A DNA stretch of 64,000 nt from Kroppenstedtia sanguinis. GTDB lineage: Bacteria > Bacillota > Bacilli > Thermoactinomycetales > DSM-45169. Of this stretch, positions 35,255-44,092 are shown piece after piece. The notes under the pieces were generated by a model. That model made no database searches, was not told the origin of the DNA, and saw nothing but the letters and a program-made list of their open reading frames with translations. The stretch's first letter is position 1; the number at the start of each line of letters is the position of its first letter. Position numbers and translations under genes: made by a program. The stretch covers positions 1 to 64,000 of the forward strand of contig NZ_JBNPXF010000008.1 in NCBI RefSeq assembly GCF_050433445.1, given 5' to 3'.

Positions 35255-37375
35255 TTATTTTACGGAGACCTCCATCTTCACTTGGGCATCGCCAGCGAAC
35301 ACGATGGTTCCTCCCTTAGGAAGTTTCACTTCCTGATCGCCGCTGACCACACTGAAGTTTTCACAAAGACCTGTTTTGTCATATACGGCAAAGGATGCTT
35401 TTTCGGGCATGGTCACCTTCATCGTCTTGCCCGCAGCCTGCTCGGATACCTTGTACCATTGGGCATGACCGCTCGCCGGGATCGTCACCGATGAATTTGT
35501 AACAGTATCGATCGGTTTCAACCCATCCTCACGCACATACTGGGTTCCTAAGCTGGAGAGGTATTCAACTCCGTCTTTTTGATAGAACTCAAAGGTCTGG
35601 AGATCTCGGCCGTACATCGTCGGAATTTGTAATTCACTACCCGATGTGTTGGTCCCTGTTATTTTTTGGTCTGCGATATATCCAGGTGTTTCTTTGGGCA
35701 AGTTCAGTTTAAGAGTAGACATCAACAGATACGTCATCGATGTATACTTCTCGCTGATCGGATAATACCTCTTCCCGTCACGCTCTTTCCATGTAGCTGC
35801 TGTTTTATCCGATATTTCATGATCTTCAATCTTCTGAGCGGAGTAATGAGATAGAGCGGTCTGACCGAGCCCCGGCATCGAAATATACGTTTGATTCCAC
35901 AGGTACGTACGACCCGCCAGCTTCACAAAATTGACCTTGTCGCTCCCATCTGGGCTTACAAAGGAACCGTCCCCAGTATACACATATTTCTCAGGGGGAG
36001 CTTCCGGCATGAGCGGCGAAGATTCCGTTGTATTCAATGATGATACCGTCATTTCACCGTCTTTGCTGATTTCCACCTTTTTGGATTCCCTCGAAGATCC
36101 GTATATGCCCGCTTCTTTTCGTAGACTTGTCGGGAGATCCGCCTGCTCCGGTTTGCCGTGGGATTTCGCGGGCTTCAGCTTGTCAATGTCTCCTTTCTCT
36201 TTCAATGCATGAAGCAGAATTTGATTCCCTAACAATTGATCTGTCAAGCTGTCGCCCCCGGAAGTGAGAACGGCCACCGCCATCTTTTTTTCAGGAAGCA
36301 CCACGAGGGATGCGTGATACAGGTTGGTGTCTCCCCCTTTGCTCAGTGCCTTGATGTTGTAGTCACTGAAGGGGAATAGATGGACACTGTCCCAACCGAG
36401 TCCAAAATTAAACGTGTTATCTGTCTCTTCTGGCCACATGCCTTTTTTATACTCTTCTTTCTCCATGGCACTTATAGATTTTTTCGAAAGTATGCCTTCC
36501 CTTTGTCCCGTAAAGATTTGTGAGAAGCGGGCCAAGTCTTCTGCTGTGGAGTAGATTCCACCAGCTCCGATCACATTGACAGACTCGTTTGGCAATTGTC
36601 CCTTAAATTTAGCAGTTGGATCATAGAGGCCCGCCATTTGGGAAGTATCGACTGAATCCATCGGTGTTTTGGTATGGGACATCCCCAGCGGTTTCGTAAA
36701 GTGCTGATGAATATAAGAAGTAAAGTCCATCCCGCTGACCTTCTCCACCATAATTTCCGCCAGCGTAAACCCATCGTTACAGTAAACTGAATACTGACCG
36801 GGATCAGCCTTCAACTTTTGCTCTGCCAATTGTTTCAACAACGTATCGTGAGCATAGCTGTCGTTATCCTCCATAAGCAAAGAGTTGGCCATGGACGATC
36901 CATAGAGACCGGAGGAGTGATTCAACAACATGCGCGGTGTAATCTTCTGATACCGTTCGTCTTTCATCTTAAAATCAGGGACATACTCGACGACAGGTGT
37001 ATCCAAATCAATTTTCTTCTCATCCACCAGCTTCATTACGGCCGCTGCTACGAACATTTTGCTCGTGGATCCGATGCCGTACATGGTCTTCCCTGTCAGC
37101 GGTTGTTTTCCTTTCTCGTCATTCCGGCCGGTCTGACCGGATACGACAATCTGGTCATGATCGATCAGTGCATACTGAACACTGGTCATACCGTATTTAT
37201 CTGTAAGGAGTTTCGCCTTCTCTCCTGCGACCTTCTGTGTTTTCTCATAAGAAGATGCATTTGCTTTTTTGTCGGTATCTAATATGCCTGCGTCAAACAT
37301 CTCTAAGATTCCTGCAATCACAACCAAGATCACCACAATCGGCACTGCCAGTATCCAGAGTCCTTTTTTTGTCAT
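35255..37375 (-). CDS. Membrane-anchored serine hydrolase (beta-lactamase class C fold), 706 aa
   Basis: Signal anchor at residues 5-22 and the catalytic domain at about 45-400, with nucleophile S103-T-S-K106 and Y198-C-N200. The C-terminal ~300 residues are beta-rich and may recognise a ligand. Such proteins act as D-stereospecific peptidases, esterases or resistance factors on the cell surface. It is the last gene behind an ABC exporter and its two-component system, so a function in envelope or peptide-antibiotic resistance is inferred. Confidence 0.85.
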   Translation of the reverse strand: MTKKGLWILAVPIVVILVVIAGILEMFDAGILDTDKKANASSYEKTQKVAGEKAKLLTDKYGMTSVQYALIDHDQIVVSGQTGRNDEKGKQPLTGKTMYGIGSTSKMFVAAAVMKLVDEKKIDLDTPVVEYVPDFKMKDERYQKITPRMLLNHSSGLYGSSMANSLLMEDNDSYAHDTLLKQLAEQKLKADPGQYSVYCNDGFTLAEIMVEKVSGMDFTSYIHQHFTKPLGMSHTKTPMDSVDTSQMAGLYDPTAKFKGQLPNESVNVIGAGGIYSTAEDLARFSQIFTGQREGILSKKSISAMEKEEYKKGMWPEETDNTFNFGLGWDSVHLFPFSDYNIKALSKGGDTNLYHASLVVLPEKKMAVAVLTSGGDSLTDQLLGNQILLHALKEKGDIDKLKPAKSHGKPEQADLPTSLRKEAGIYGSSRESKKVEISKDGEMTVSSLNTTESSPLMPEAPPEKYVYTGDGSFVSPDGSDKVNFVKLAGRTYLWNQTYISMPGLGQTALSHYSAQKIEDHEISDKTAATWKERDGKRYYPISEKYTSMTYLLMSTLKLNLPKETPGYIADQKITGTNTSGSELQIPTMYGRDLQTFEFYQKDGVEYLSSLGTQYVREDGLKPIDTVTNSSVTIPASGHAQWYKVSEQAAGKTMKVTMPEKASFAVYDKTGLCENFSVVSGDQEVKLPKGGTIVFAGDAQVKMEVSVK

Positions 37376-37465
37376 GGGAGCCTCCTGTTTTGAATTTGAT
37401 AAGGGTTTGAGTTGAAAACTCCATTCGCATCAACTGCTCCTGGAGGTTTCACCCAGCGGAATACA

Positions 37466-38161
37466 TCAACTTACATCCACCCGATCGATGTTCCGAAAGC
37501 TCAGGTAGGTGAAAAAGATCCCCAATGCAGCCAAAGTCAGTGGAACCGCCGTGATGGAACTCAGAGAGAAGCCATCATTGTTGGAAACTACGATTGCCAC
37601 GATGAAAATGGATGAAACGACTGTAGCCACCACGGAATTCTTGCGAAGGCCCAGCACAAGGGATAGTAAACTCATCCCTGCAGCGCCAACGGCTTGCGTG
37701 AGGACATAGATGGCATGCTGGGTCAGCAGGCTTGTCGTTAAAGTACCCGACACCTCACCCACCACGTGATTGACCCCGATCAGCAGTGCGTCTACAAGCA
37801 AATTGGCCAAGATGATATTGATAAAGGTCCAAGAGAAAACAATGGACAGCTTGGCAAAAATCAGTTTCTTGCGGTTCACCGGGTAAGCAAAAAGAAGACC
37901 GATCGTTTTATCTCTGAATTCGTTAATAATGAGCCTGGAAATGAGTACTGACGCATAAATCACAAATGTTGCGCGCACCAATGTATCCACCAAAGTCAAC
38001 ATGCTTGAATAGCTATGAAAGGGACTCTCTCCCGGTCCTATCATGCTGGAAAAGTAAAAGAGCAAGCTCACACTGACAATGCCCACATAAGCCAACAAAG
38101 ATCCCCAAACATAACCGGTAAAAAGCTTTTTCTTAAATTCCAGTTTGATGAGATGCATCAT
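37466..38161 (-). CDS. ABC-2-type permease, 231 aa
   Basis: Six hydrophobic helices with an N-terminal cytosolic segment MHLIKLEFKKK and FRDKTIGLLFAYPVNR, as in bacitracin/lantibiotic exporters (ABC-2). The start overlaps the 3' end of the ATPase gene by 29 nt; a GGGAGG site precedes it. Confidence 0.85.
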   Translation of the reverse strand: MMHLIKLEFKKKLFTGYVWGSLLAYVGIVSVSLLFYFSSMIGPGESPFHSYSSMLTLVDTLVRATFVIYASVLISRLIINEFRDKTIGLLFAYPVNRKKLIFAKLSIVFSWTFINIILANLLVDALLIGVNHVVGEVSGTLTTSLLTQHAIYVLTQAVGAAGMSLLSLVLGLRKNSVVATVVSSIFIVAIVVSNNDGFSLSSITAVPLTLAALGIFFTYLSFRNIDRVDVS

Positions 38162-39086
38162 CTTGGCCGCCTCCCTTCACCATCTCGAAGAAATAATCTT
38201 CTAATGTTTGATGATAGCGATGGATCGATTCAATCGGCACATCGTTTAGTACCAGCTCTTTGGATAGGGCCTCCTGGGAAACCCCCTCATCGTAAACTCG
38301 AATGGCGCGGTCGCCGATTTGTTTGAAATTTTCCAAATCCAGTTGATCCGTAAGCACAAAGGAAGCACGGGTAATATTCGATGTGACAATTTCCACATAT
38401 GCCGTGGTCGATGCGTGAACATCCTCCATAGATACCTCGCGAACCAATCGTCCCTGATGGATCACACCGATCGTATCCGCGACCTGCTCAATCTCCGAAA
38501 GCAGATGACTGGAAATTAATAGCGTGATACCCCATTCGTCACGCAACCTGCGAAATAAGTTCCGCATGAGTTGGATGCCTTCTGGGTCCAAGGCGTTTAC
38601 AGGTTCATCCAATAAGAGCAATTCGGGCCGTGTTGAGATGGCGCGAGCAATCGCAAGCCGTTGTTTCATGCCTAAGGAGAATTGTTTGACAGGCTTGTTT
38701 TTGACTCCTAGAAGTTGCACCATCTCCATCGCTTCGCGAAAATCCTTTTCATTGTAATATCCCATGTATTCGCCATGAATCTCTAGATTTTGCTGTGCAG
38801 TGAGCTTCTCATAGAAGATCGGCGTCTCGATCAAATGACCCATCCGCTTCAAGTGTTCCATCGAATTGACTAACAACCGTTCTCCGAACAATTCGATTTC
38901 ACCACCGGTTGGCTTGACCAGCCCCAGTAGCATCTTCATCAGCGTCGATTTTCCGGCGCCATTGGGTCCGAGAAAACCATAGATCTCACCCTGGCGAACA
39001 TTCATATTGACATTCGCCACCACTTCTGCTCCTTCATAACTCTTGCTGAGCAGTCGTGTCTGGATGATATTTGCCAAATTCCTCAC
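38133..39086 (-). CDS. ABC transporter ATPase (BcrA-like), 317 aa
   Basis: Walker A GPNGAGKST, Q-loop near IETPIFYEKL, signature FSLGMKQRLAIA, Walker B LLLLDEPVNALDP, switch His SSHLLSE. The C-terminal domain of ~90 residues resembles antibiotic-export ATPases (BcrA type). Works with the permease downstream; the pair is preceded by a response regulator and kinase. Confidence 0.88.
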   Translation of the reverse strand: MRNLANIIQTRLLSKSYEGAEVVANVNMNVRQGEIYGFLGPNGAGKSTLMKMLLGLVKPTGGEIELFGERLLVNSMEHLKRMGHLIETPIFYEKLTAQQNLEIHGEYMGYYNEKDFREAMEMVQLLGVKNKPVKQFSLGMKQRLAIARAISTRPELLLLDEPVNALDPEGIQLMRNLFRRLRDEWGITLLISSHLLSEIEQVADTIGVIHQGRLVREVSMEDVHASTTAYVEIVTSNITRASFVLTDQLDLENFKQIGDRAIRVYDEGVSQEALSKELVLNDVPIESIHRYHQTLEDYFFEMVKGGGQDDASHQTGI

Positions 39087-39155
39087 TCCCCACTTCGTTT
39101 CGCTTATTTATAAGAATACCGTTGGGGTCTCACTTTTTAATAACGCAAACATTAC

Positions 39156-40133
39156 TTATTCCTTAAGTTGTTGAGCAGATGGATGTTTGGATACAGGAAG
39201 GGTGACAGAAAAGCAAGTGCGCTGTCCTGGGATACTGTCCAAATGGATCCGGCCACCTATTTGCTCTGTTAGCCTCTTCGTAATAGCCAAGCCCAGCCCG
39301 CTGCCTTGTACACTGCGATTTCTGGAGTCATCCATGGTATACATTCGATCAAACACCCGAGCCTGATCCCCTCTGGGGATTCCCCGGCCCCGATCGATCA
39401 CGTCAATCTGAAAGTTCCCTTGGATTCGTGTAAGAGATAAGCCCAAATAACCTCCATCGGAACCGTAACGGAGGGCATTAGATAACAGGTTGTCCAGAAT
39501 TCGGGTTAAGACCTCTTCATTCGCATACACCCACGCCGGTTCTTCAGGCAGACGAATATCCACCTCCATATCCTGTTCGGAGAGGAGATCGAAGTAAGTC
39601 AGGATGCGTTGGCGACAGACCTCGCTTGCGTCTATGACGGAAAATGTGATGTCGTAGTCACCCGCCTCCAGTCTCGATAGATCGAAGAAAGCGATGACCA
39701 GTTCTTGCACTTGAATCGTTTTATGATATAACTGGCGGATCATTCTCTGGCGTTCCTCCTGAGACAATTCCACATTCCGGTCCAGCACCTCAGCGTAACC
39801 CATGATCACCGTCAGCGGCGTCTTCAAATCATGAGATACATTGGCCAACATCTTGCGCATCGCCCGTTCCATTTGCACATAATCGGAAGCCGACTGGCAT
39901 GCCCGGTCCAGCAAGTCATTGAGAGAGCGAAGTAGCTGACGCAATTCTGGCTCTGTCGTCATGACCAGCAACCTCTCCTGTGTGAGAGGTTGGCTCTTAT
40001 CTGTGAATTTTTCCATCTTTCGGTTGATATAATCCAGATCTCTTCGTAATGACCGTTTGGAAGCCCGCTCACGTAGATATAATAAAAAAAATCCAATCGC
40101 CACTATGAGTCCCATCCAGCCGAACCCGACCAT
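39156..40133 (-). CDS. Sensor histidine kinase, 325 aa
   Basis: One N-terminal membrane segment (GWMGLIVAIGFFLLYL), a HAMP-like linker, HisKA with NVSHDLKTPLTV, and HATPase boxes LLSNALRYG, DRGRGIP and GSGLGLAI. Having only one helix and no extracellular loop, it probably reads the transporter's state, as in the BceS group. Its ATG touches the response-regulator stop (TAAATG). Confidence 0.88.
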   Translation of the reverse strand: MVGFGWMGLIVAIGFFLLYLRERASKRSLRRDLDYINRKMEKFTDKSQPLTQERLLVMTTEPELRQLLRSLNDLLDRACQSASDYVQMERAMRKMLANVSHDLKTPLTVIMGYAEVLDRNVELSQEERQRMIRQLYHKTIQVQELVIAFFDLSRLEAGDYDITFSVIDASEVCRQRILTYFDLLSEQDMEVDIRLPEEPAWVYANEEVLTRILDNLLSNALRYGSDGGYLGLSLTRIQGNFQIDVIDRGRGIPRGDQARVFDRMYTMDDSRNRSVQGSGLGLAITKRLTEQIGGRIHLDSIPGQRTCFSVTLPVSKHPSAQQLKE

Positions 40134-40835
40134 TTATTTCTCCCCCAACCGATAACCGATGCCCCACAACGTACAGACATAACGTGGATGGGAAGGATCG
40201 TCCTCAATCTTCTCCCGCAAACGTCTCATATGTACGTTAATGACGTTATCATCGCCGTAGTATTCTTCCTTCCATACGAGTTGATAGATCATCGCTTTCG
40301 TGAAAACTCGTGTGGGATGCTGCACGAACAGCTTCAGAATCTGAAATTCCTTCGCCGTCAGCTTAATCTCCCGGTTTTTCTTCAATACCTTGAAATTGTC
40401 AGGATCTACAACTAAATCACCGACGGTCAGCAACTGCTGCGACTCCATGCCCGAATCGGGATGGGAATATTGCGTCGCCCTGCGAATAGATGCTTCGACC
40501 CGAGCGGCCAATTCCATGAGGGAGAAGGGCTTGGCAATATAGTCATCAGCGCCAAATCGCAATCCCAATGTTTTATCGACTTCCCCATCCTTTGCCGACA
40601 GAATCAGAATGGGCACCTGGCTTTGCTCACGGATTTGTCGCAATACCTCCAATCCGTTCAGCTTCGGCAACATCAAATCCAACAGGACCAGGTCATAATG
40701 GTCTGACGTGAACTGTTGAAGTGCATGTTCACCGTCGTGAACCACTGTAGATTGATAGCCTTCTTTTGCTAAGTAATCCGCCACCATGTCACTGATCGCC
40801 TGGTCATCCTCGATAATCAGCAAATTTCCCTCCAT
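40134..40835 (-). CDS. OmpR-family response regulator, 233 aa
   Basis: Receiver domain with acidic pocket EDD (residues 9-11), phosphoacceptor Asp in VLLDLMLPK (about 52), and K in LSAKD. The C-terminal winged helix includes RLREKIEDDP and YVCTLWGIGYRL. ATG follows AGGAGGG. Heads the operon RR-HK-ABC-permease-hydrolase. Two TTTTCGGATC repeats spaced 21 bp lie just upstream. Confidence 0.9.
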   Translation of the reverse strand: MEGNLLIIEDDQAISDMVADYLAKEGYQSTVVHDGEHALQQFTSDHYDLVLLDLMLPKLNGLEVLRQIREQSQVPILILSAKDGEVDKTLGLRFGADDYIAKPFSLMELAARVEASIRRATQYSHPDSGMESQQLLTVGDLVVDPDNFKVLKKNREIKLTAKEFQILKLFVQHPTRVFTKAMIYQLVWKEEYYGDDNVINVHMRRLREKIEDDPSHPRYVCTLWGIGYRLGEK

Positions 40836-40869
40836 CGCATAACCCTCCTGATTCTACTGATGTTGTTTT

Positions 40870-40900
40870 TTTTCGGATCCATGTTACCCATTTTCGGATC
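40870..40900 (-). promoter_or_regulatory. Direct repeat, possible response-regulator site
   Basis: TTTTCGGATC occurs at 40870-40879 and 40891-40900, 21 bp from start to start (two helical turns), which fits OmpR-type dimer binding. No experiment or family motif confirms it. Confidence 0.35.
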
Positions 40901-40972
40901 TGGCGCATACCGATTCATCCCTTGCCAATAAAAAACGTCCTCACTCCATCCAATTGGAAAGGAGGCTCTTTG

Positions 40973-41012
40973 AAAAACAGGCTGTCGAGAATTTTTCCCG
41001 ACAGCCTGACCG
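40973..41012. terminator. Hairpin CAGGCTGTCG/CGACAGCCTG
   Basis: A 10-bp stem around AGAATTTTTCC, with GTTTTTC following on the minus strand. It likely ends transcription coming from the toxin locus. Its end (CAGGCTGTCGA) also resembles the MITE repeat, and GGTTAATCGACAGCCCT at 41081-41097 is a second match, so a decayed element may span 40978-41097. Confidence 0.5.
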
Positions 41013-41099
41013 TCTGGAATGACATTGAGCTTTCAAAACCATTGTGCACAAAGGGGCTTCTTTTTTTCAAATTTGGTTTTGGTTAATCGACAGCCCTAG

Positions 41100-41143
41100 C
41101 ACCGTCTACCCGATCTAATATAGATAACTCCCTCAGCTAATTT
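41100..41143. repeat. 43-bp direct repeat, copy 1
   Basis: CACCGTCTACCC followed by GATCTAATATAGATAACTCC and CTCAGCTAATT. It recurs at 42167-42209 with two mismatches. Each copy lies downstream of an immunity-type gene and the two bracket the orphan toxin cassette. Confidence 0.7.
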
Positions 41144-41218
41144 CTTGGCTTCTCTCCTGCACCGGGATTTGGCGTCCGAATCGATGCATCTTGACTTCAA
41201 ACGTCTCAATTAATTTTT

Positions 41219-41438
41219 TTATTTTTTTACTTTCTCACCTAATATAGGTGCTATTTGATCAAATAGATCTGGATCCATATTAAACACCTTTAGCTGTGAA
41301 TTGATTATCTCTAAAACATCGTAGTATGCAAAGTTAAGTCCATTATTAAATTCGTCCCCGTTCTTCAGTGAATCATTGTACTTCTCCTGGAATGATATCA
41401 ATTAAATCAGATAGAAACGACTGTAACTCACTATCCAT
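41219..41438 (-). pseudogene. Probable immunity gene of the orphan cassette, frameshifted
   Basis: ATG 41438 after AGGAGGAGTAAGGA starts MDSELQSFLSDLID. After about residue 15 the frame breaks (the reading frame hits TGA). The continuation in another frame (SFQEKYNDSLKNGDEF...NFAYYDVLEIINSQLKVF) runs to 41219. The full span of 220 nt needs one indel. It sits straight after the orphan toxin end, as immunity genes do. Confidence 0.5.
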
Positions 41439-41454
41439 TCCTTACTCCTCCTGA

Positions 41455-42120
41455 CTAATTTCTTTCCTTCAGAATGTCTTCAAGTATAGCCTTCTGTTCT
41501 TTTTGCCTTTTTATATCGGATGGCCATTTTTTGTTAATAACGCCTTTTGTTGTCTTGGATCAAGCTCTTTGAAACCAGGAATGTACTTTGTAGGATTCTT
41601 AATCTTATCTTCATGTTCTTCAATTTGTTTTTGAATCGAAGATATCCCCTTGTTAATCTGGTCATTGGATTTTGAAACATATTGCTTATAGAAGCCTGAA
41701 TGTTTTCCGCCTTCCTTTGCAACTTTATAGTGGGGACTAAAAGGACACCCACACGCAGTCTTTTTCCCTTTCCGGGCCACGTCGTCTAAGTTTTTCTTGC
41801 CTGCGGTTAAGGCTTTGTCGCCGTACTTCAGGGCCATTTTCCCGCCCTTCACCGGTTTGGCGATGGGAACTACCAATGCGCCTCGAAAGAGGCGTTCTCC
41901 CCATCCGATCTCGTTGCCATCTTCATCCACTCCGGTGATGGCTGCTTTGGCGTCGTGAAAACCGATGAAATCCAGCGCTACATCTCCAGCTCCTTTGGCA
42001 AACTGTAACGCCGCGTTTTCATCCTCTTCTTCGGGAGGTGGGGGGCTATCGAGCTTTGGAGAGGGTGATTGCTCGGTACCCGTTTCTTCAGTTGGAGGGG
42101 CTTCCCCTGCTCCTGGACTT
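41455..42120 (-). pseudogene. Orphan polymorphic-toxin cassette, N-terminus missing, frameshifted
   Basis: From 42120 to about 41743 it repeats the linker and pre-toxin domain of the complete toxin. It then switches to a different C-terminal toxin domain (KVAKEGGKHSGFYKQYVSKS...KNPTKYIPGFKELDPRQQKALLTK). There is no pilin-like N-terminus and no start. Near the end an A-run is one base short, so the frame reads NGHPI and stops (41511). The restored frame gives KKWPSDIKRQKEQKAILEDILKERN with stop at 41455. This is a typical spare toxin tip for recombination, now decayed. Confidence 0.7.
41743..42120. repeat. 378-bp repeat (toxin middle region), orphan copy
   Basis: Same length and about 97% the same as 43527-43904. 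The roughly ten differences lie in the toxin-tip half, while about 185 bp at the linker side are identical, as after gene conversion. Confidence 0.85.
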
Positions 42121-42166
42121 GATTCACCTGTTGCTATCTATTTTAGGACTCCTCATAATTTTAATG

Positions 42167-42209
42167 CACCGTTTACTCGATCTAATATAGATAACTCCCT
42201 CAGCTAATT
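42167..42209. repeat. 43-bp direct repeat, copy 2
   Basis: CACCGTTTACTC followed by GATCTAATATAGATAACTCC and CTCAGCTAATT. Matches copy 1 at 41100. The AGGGAGT part can pair with ACTCCCT just downstream, giving a possible terminator on the minus strand. Confidence 0.7.
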
Positions 42210-42278
42210 CTAAGGGAGTACCATTATTCAACAAGTCGATACTATGATTCGACTCATCTTGTCACGAGCATACGGAAA

Positions 42279-42671
42279 TCAATCCCATTTATTATAATCA
42301 ATCTTCAATGACTCTTTTCCCGCTTTTTCAATTTCATGATGATCCAAATACATCCTCACTTTGTTTACTTCTTGTTCCCAATCAGGTCCACTATGTATAT
42401 CAACATAGTAAATAAAGTCTTCTATTAACCCTTTATTTACTGGATCTAATTGAATCGCTTTTTTGTACGCAAAAAACATAAAATAAACATCTAAATACAT
42501 CAGATCACTAATGTCTTTGTCCAAAGCATGGATGAGCACACTTGCGTCTGTTTCATCTTTTATTTGGTCAATCAAAAAATCATACTGATCACTGATCGCC
42601 TGCTCAGGAGAAATTTTGTAGCTCTTGTACATATTAAGTAACTCTTCAATTCCCTGCGATATCTTGTTCAA
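42279..42671 (-). CDS. Probable immunity or cassette-associated protein, 130 aa
   Basis: Helical acidic protein (GIEELLNMYKSYKISPEQAI, LDKDISDLMYLDVYFMFFAYKKAIQ). It lies 60 nt after the first immunity gene and before the orphan toxin. I do not recognise the family. It could be a second antidote for an exchanged toxin tip. AT-rich unlike the flanking chromosomal genes. Confidence 0.55.
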   Translation of the reverse strand: MNKISQGIEELLNMYKSYKISPEQAISDQYDFLIDQIKDETDASVLIHALDKDISDLMYLDVYFMFFAYKKAIQLDPVNKGLIEDFIYYVDIHSGPDWEQEVNKVRMYLDHHEIEKAGKESLKIDYNKWD

Positions 42672-42731
42672 ATGAGTTCATCCTCGAATATTAAATTCTA
42701 AACAATTAAACGTCGCCAATCTCCCCTTCGC

Positions 42732-43163
42732 TCACCAATTTCCTTTTTCAAAATCCTCATGATCAATCTCTTTAATGTATACCGAAATCCATAATACCGT
42801 ATGTTCCACAGGATCCGTTTCAATATAGATCCCCTTTGGACTGCAGTAGACTTCTTCAAAATCATCGTAGACAAAACTTGGTTCTCGTAGTAATACATCC
42901 TCAATAGGCATGCCTATTTTGATATTCCCAAACAGCGTTCCCTTATAGTTTTCCAACGCAGTCATTTTAAACAGCCGTCCATTTACAACGTTAAAGCACA
43001 GATCAACTGAACTTTCAATTTCGTACCTGATTAGGAATTTCTCCAATAATACAGGTTCTACTTTCGACTGTTCAATTAAATCGTACAGTTCACTAATATG
43101 ACTATACAATTTAATATTTCCCATTCCCTCCCATGGAATAATCGGTGCATTTAATTCTATCAA
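42732..43163 (-). CDS. Probable immunity protein for the polymorphic toxin, 143 aa
   Basis: Starts 2 nt after the toxin stop, the classical toxin-immunity arrangement. The protein (ELNAPIIPWEGMGNIKLYSHISEL, FEEVYCSPKGIYIET) is small, acidic and cytosolic. Function is inferred from position and AT-rich composition; no family is named with confidence. Confidence 0.6.
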   Translation of the reverse strand: MIELNAPIIPWEGMGNIKLYSHISELYDLIEQSKVEPVLLEKFLIRYEIESSVDLCFNVVNGRLFKMTALENYKGTLFGNIKIGMPIEDVLLREPSFVYDDFEEVYCSPKGIYIETDPVEHTVLWISVYIKEIDHEDFEKGNW

Positions 43164-43165
43164 CT

Positions 43166-44092
43166 TTATTTCCTCCCTGAAAAAATGATTTTCGCAGTCT
43201 CAGATCCATCCGTTTTGTATGTACTTTCAGACCCATCAACAACTTTAATTATACCCTGATCACTTGTGCTTATTTTAATGTAAGGGTTTACTCCATGTCT
43301 TCCTCCACCAGGCGAAACCTGAACTTGAGTGATATTCTTACCCTGACCCGGATTGTTAATCTTAATAATTTTAGCTCCTGAACGTGACCTTCTTGATTTT
43401 TCAACCGTAACATCATATCCCGATTCTCTTAACATATCAGCCACTTCATTTGCTGACTTCCCACTAAAAACCTTGGGATTTGACTCTATTGCTTCGATAG
43501 TTATTCTGCCATTTTTAAGTATGGAAGGACACCCACACGCGGTCTTTTTCCCTTTCCGGGCCACGTCGTCTAAGTTTTTCTTGCCTGCGGTTAAGGCTTT
43601 GTCGCCGTACTTCAGGGCCATTTTTCCGCCCTTCACCGGTTTAGCGATGGGCACTACCAAAGCGCCTCGGAAAAGGCGTTCTCCCCATCCGATCTCGTTT
43701 CCCTCTTCATCCACTCCGGTGATCGCTGCTTTGGCGTCGTGAAAACCGATGAAATCCAGCGCTACATCTCCAGCTCCTTTGGCAAACTGTAACGCCGCGT
43801 TTTCATCCTCTTCTTCGGGAGGTGGGGGGCTATCGAGCTTTGGAGAGGGTGATTGCTCGGTACCCGTTTCTTCAGTTGGAGGGGCTTCCCCTGCTCCTGG
43901 ACTTGCTCCATCCCCGGTCAGATCCCCGTCAATCACAGCTTGGATTTTCCCCTGGATCATTCCTGCCATCTCATCCCCACTAAGGGCATGATACACTGCC
44001 ATGGCCAAAATGGCCACTGCCGCTAATACCACGATATACTCTACCGTGGAAGCCCCTTTGCGCTTCCACCTCTCATCCATTTGAGGATTCAT
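43166..44092 (-). CDS. Polymorphic toxin with Flp-pilin-like N-terminus, 308 aa
   Basis: Residues 11-36 (RKGASTVEYIVVLAAVAILAM) look like a class III prepilin/TadE signal: Gly13 just before the cleavage site and Glu at +5, then a hydrophobic stretch. An acidic P/E/S/T linker (about 60-98) follows. Residues 100-189 form a pre-toxin domain ending KKTACGCP, which is shared with the orphan cassette. Residues 190-308 are a basic, beta-rich tip (SRSGAKIIKINNPGQGKNITQVQVSPGGGRHG...YIKISTSDQG), probably a nuclease-type toxin. The start overlaps the signal peptidase gene (ATGA). A toxin presented by a pilin-like anchor is unusual. Confidence 0.7.
   Translation of the reverse strand: MNPQMDERWKRKGASTVEYIVVLAAVAILAMAVYHALSGDEMAGMIQGKIQAVIDGDLTGDGASPGAGEAPPTEETGTEQSPSPKLDSPPPPEEEDENAALQFAKGAGDVALDFIGFHDAKAAITGVDEEGNEIGWGERLFRGALVVPIAKPVKGGKMALKYGDKALTAGKKNLDDVARKGKKTACGCPSILKNGRITIEAIESNPKVFSGKSANEVADMLRESGYDVTVEKSRRSRSGAKIIKINNPGQGKNITQVQVSPGGGRHGVNPYIKISTSDQGIIKVVDGSESTYKTDGSETAKIIFSGRK
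43527..43904. repeat. 378-bp repeat (toxin middle region), toxin copy
   Basis: Partner of 41743-42120; the boundary with divergent DNA falls right after ...CGCPS, i.e. at the toxin-tip junction. Confidence 0.85.
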
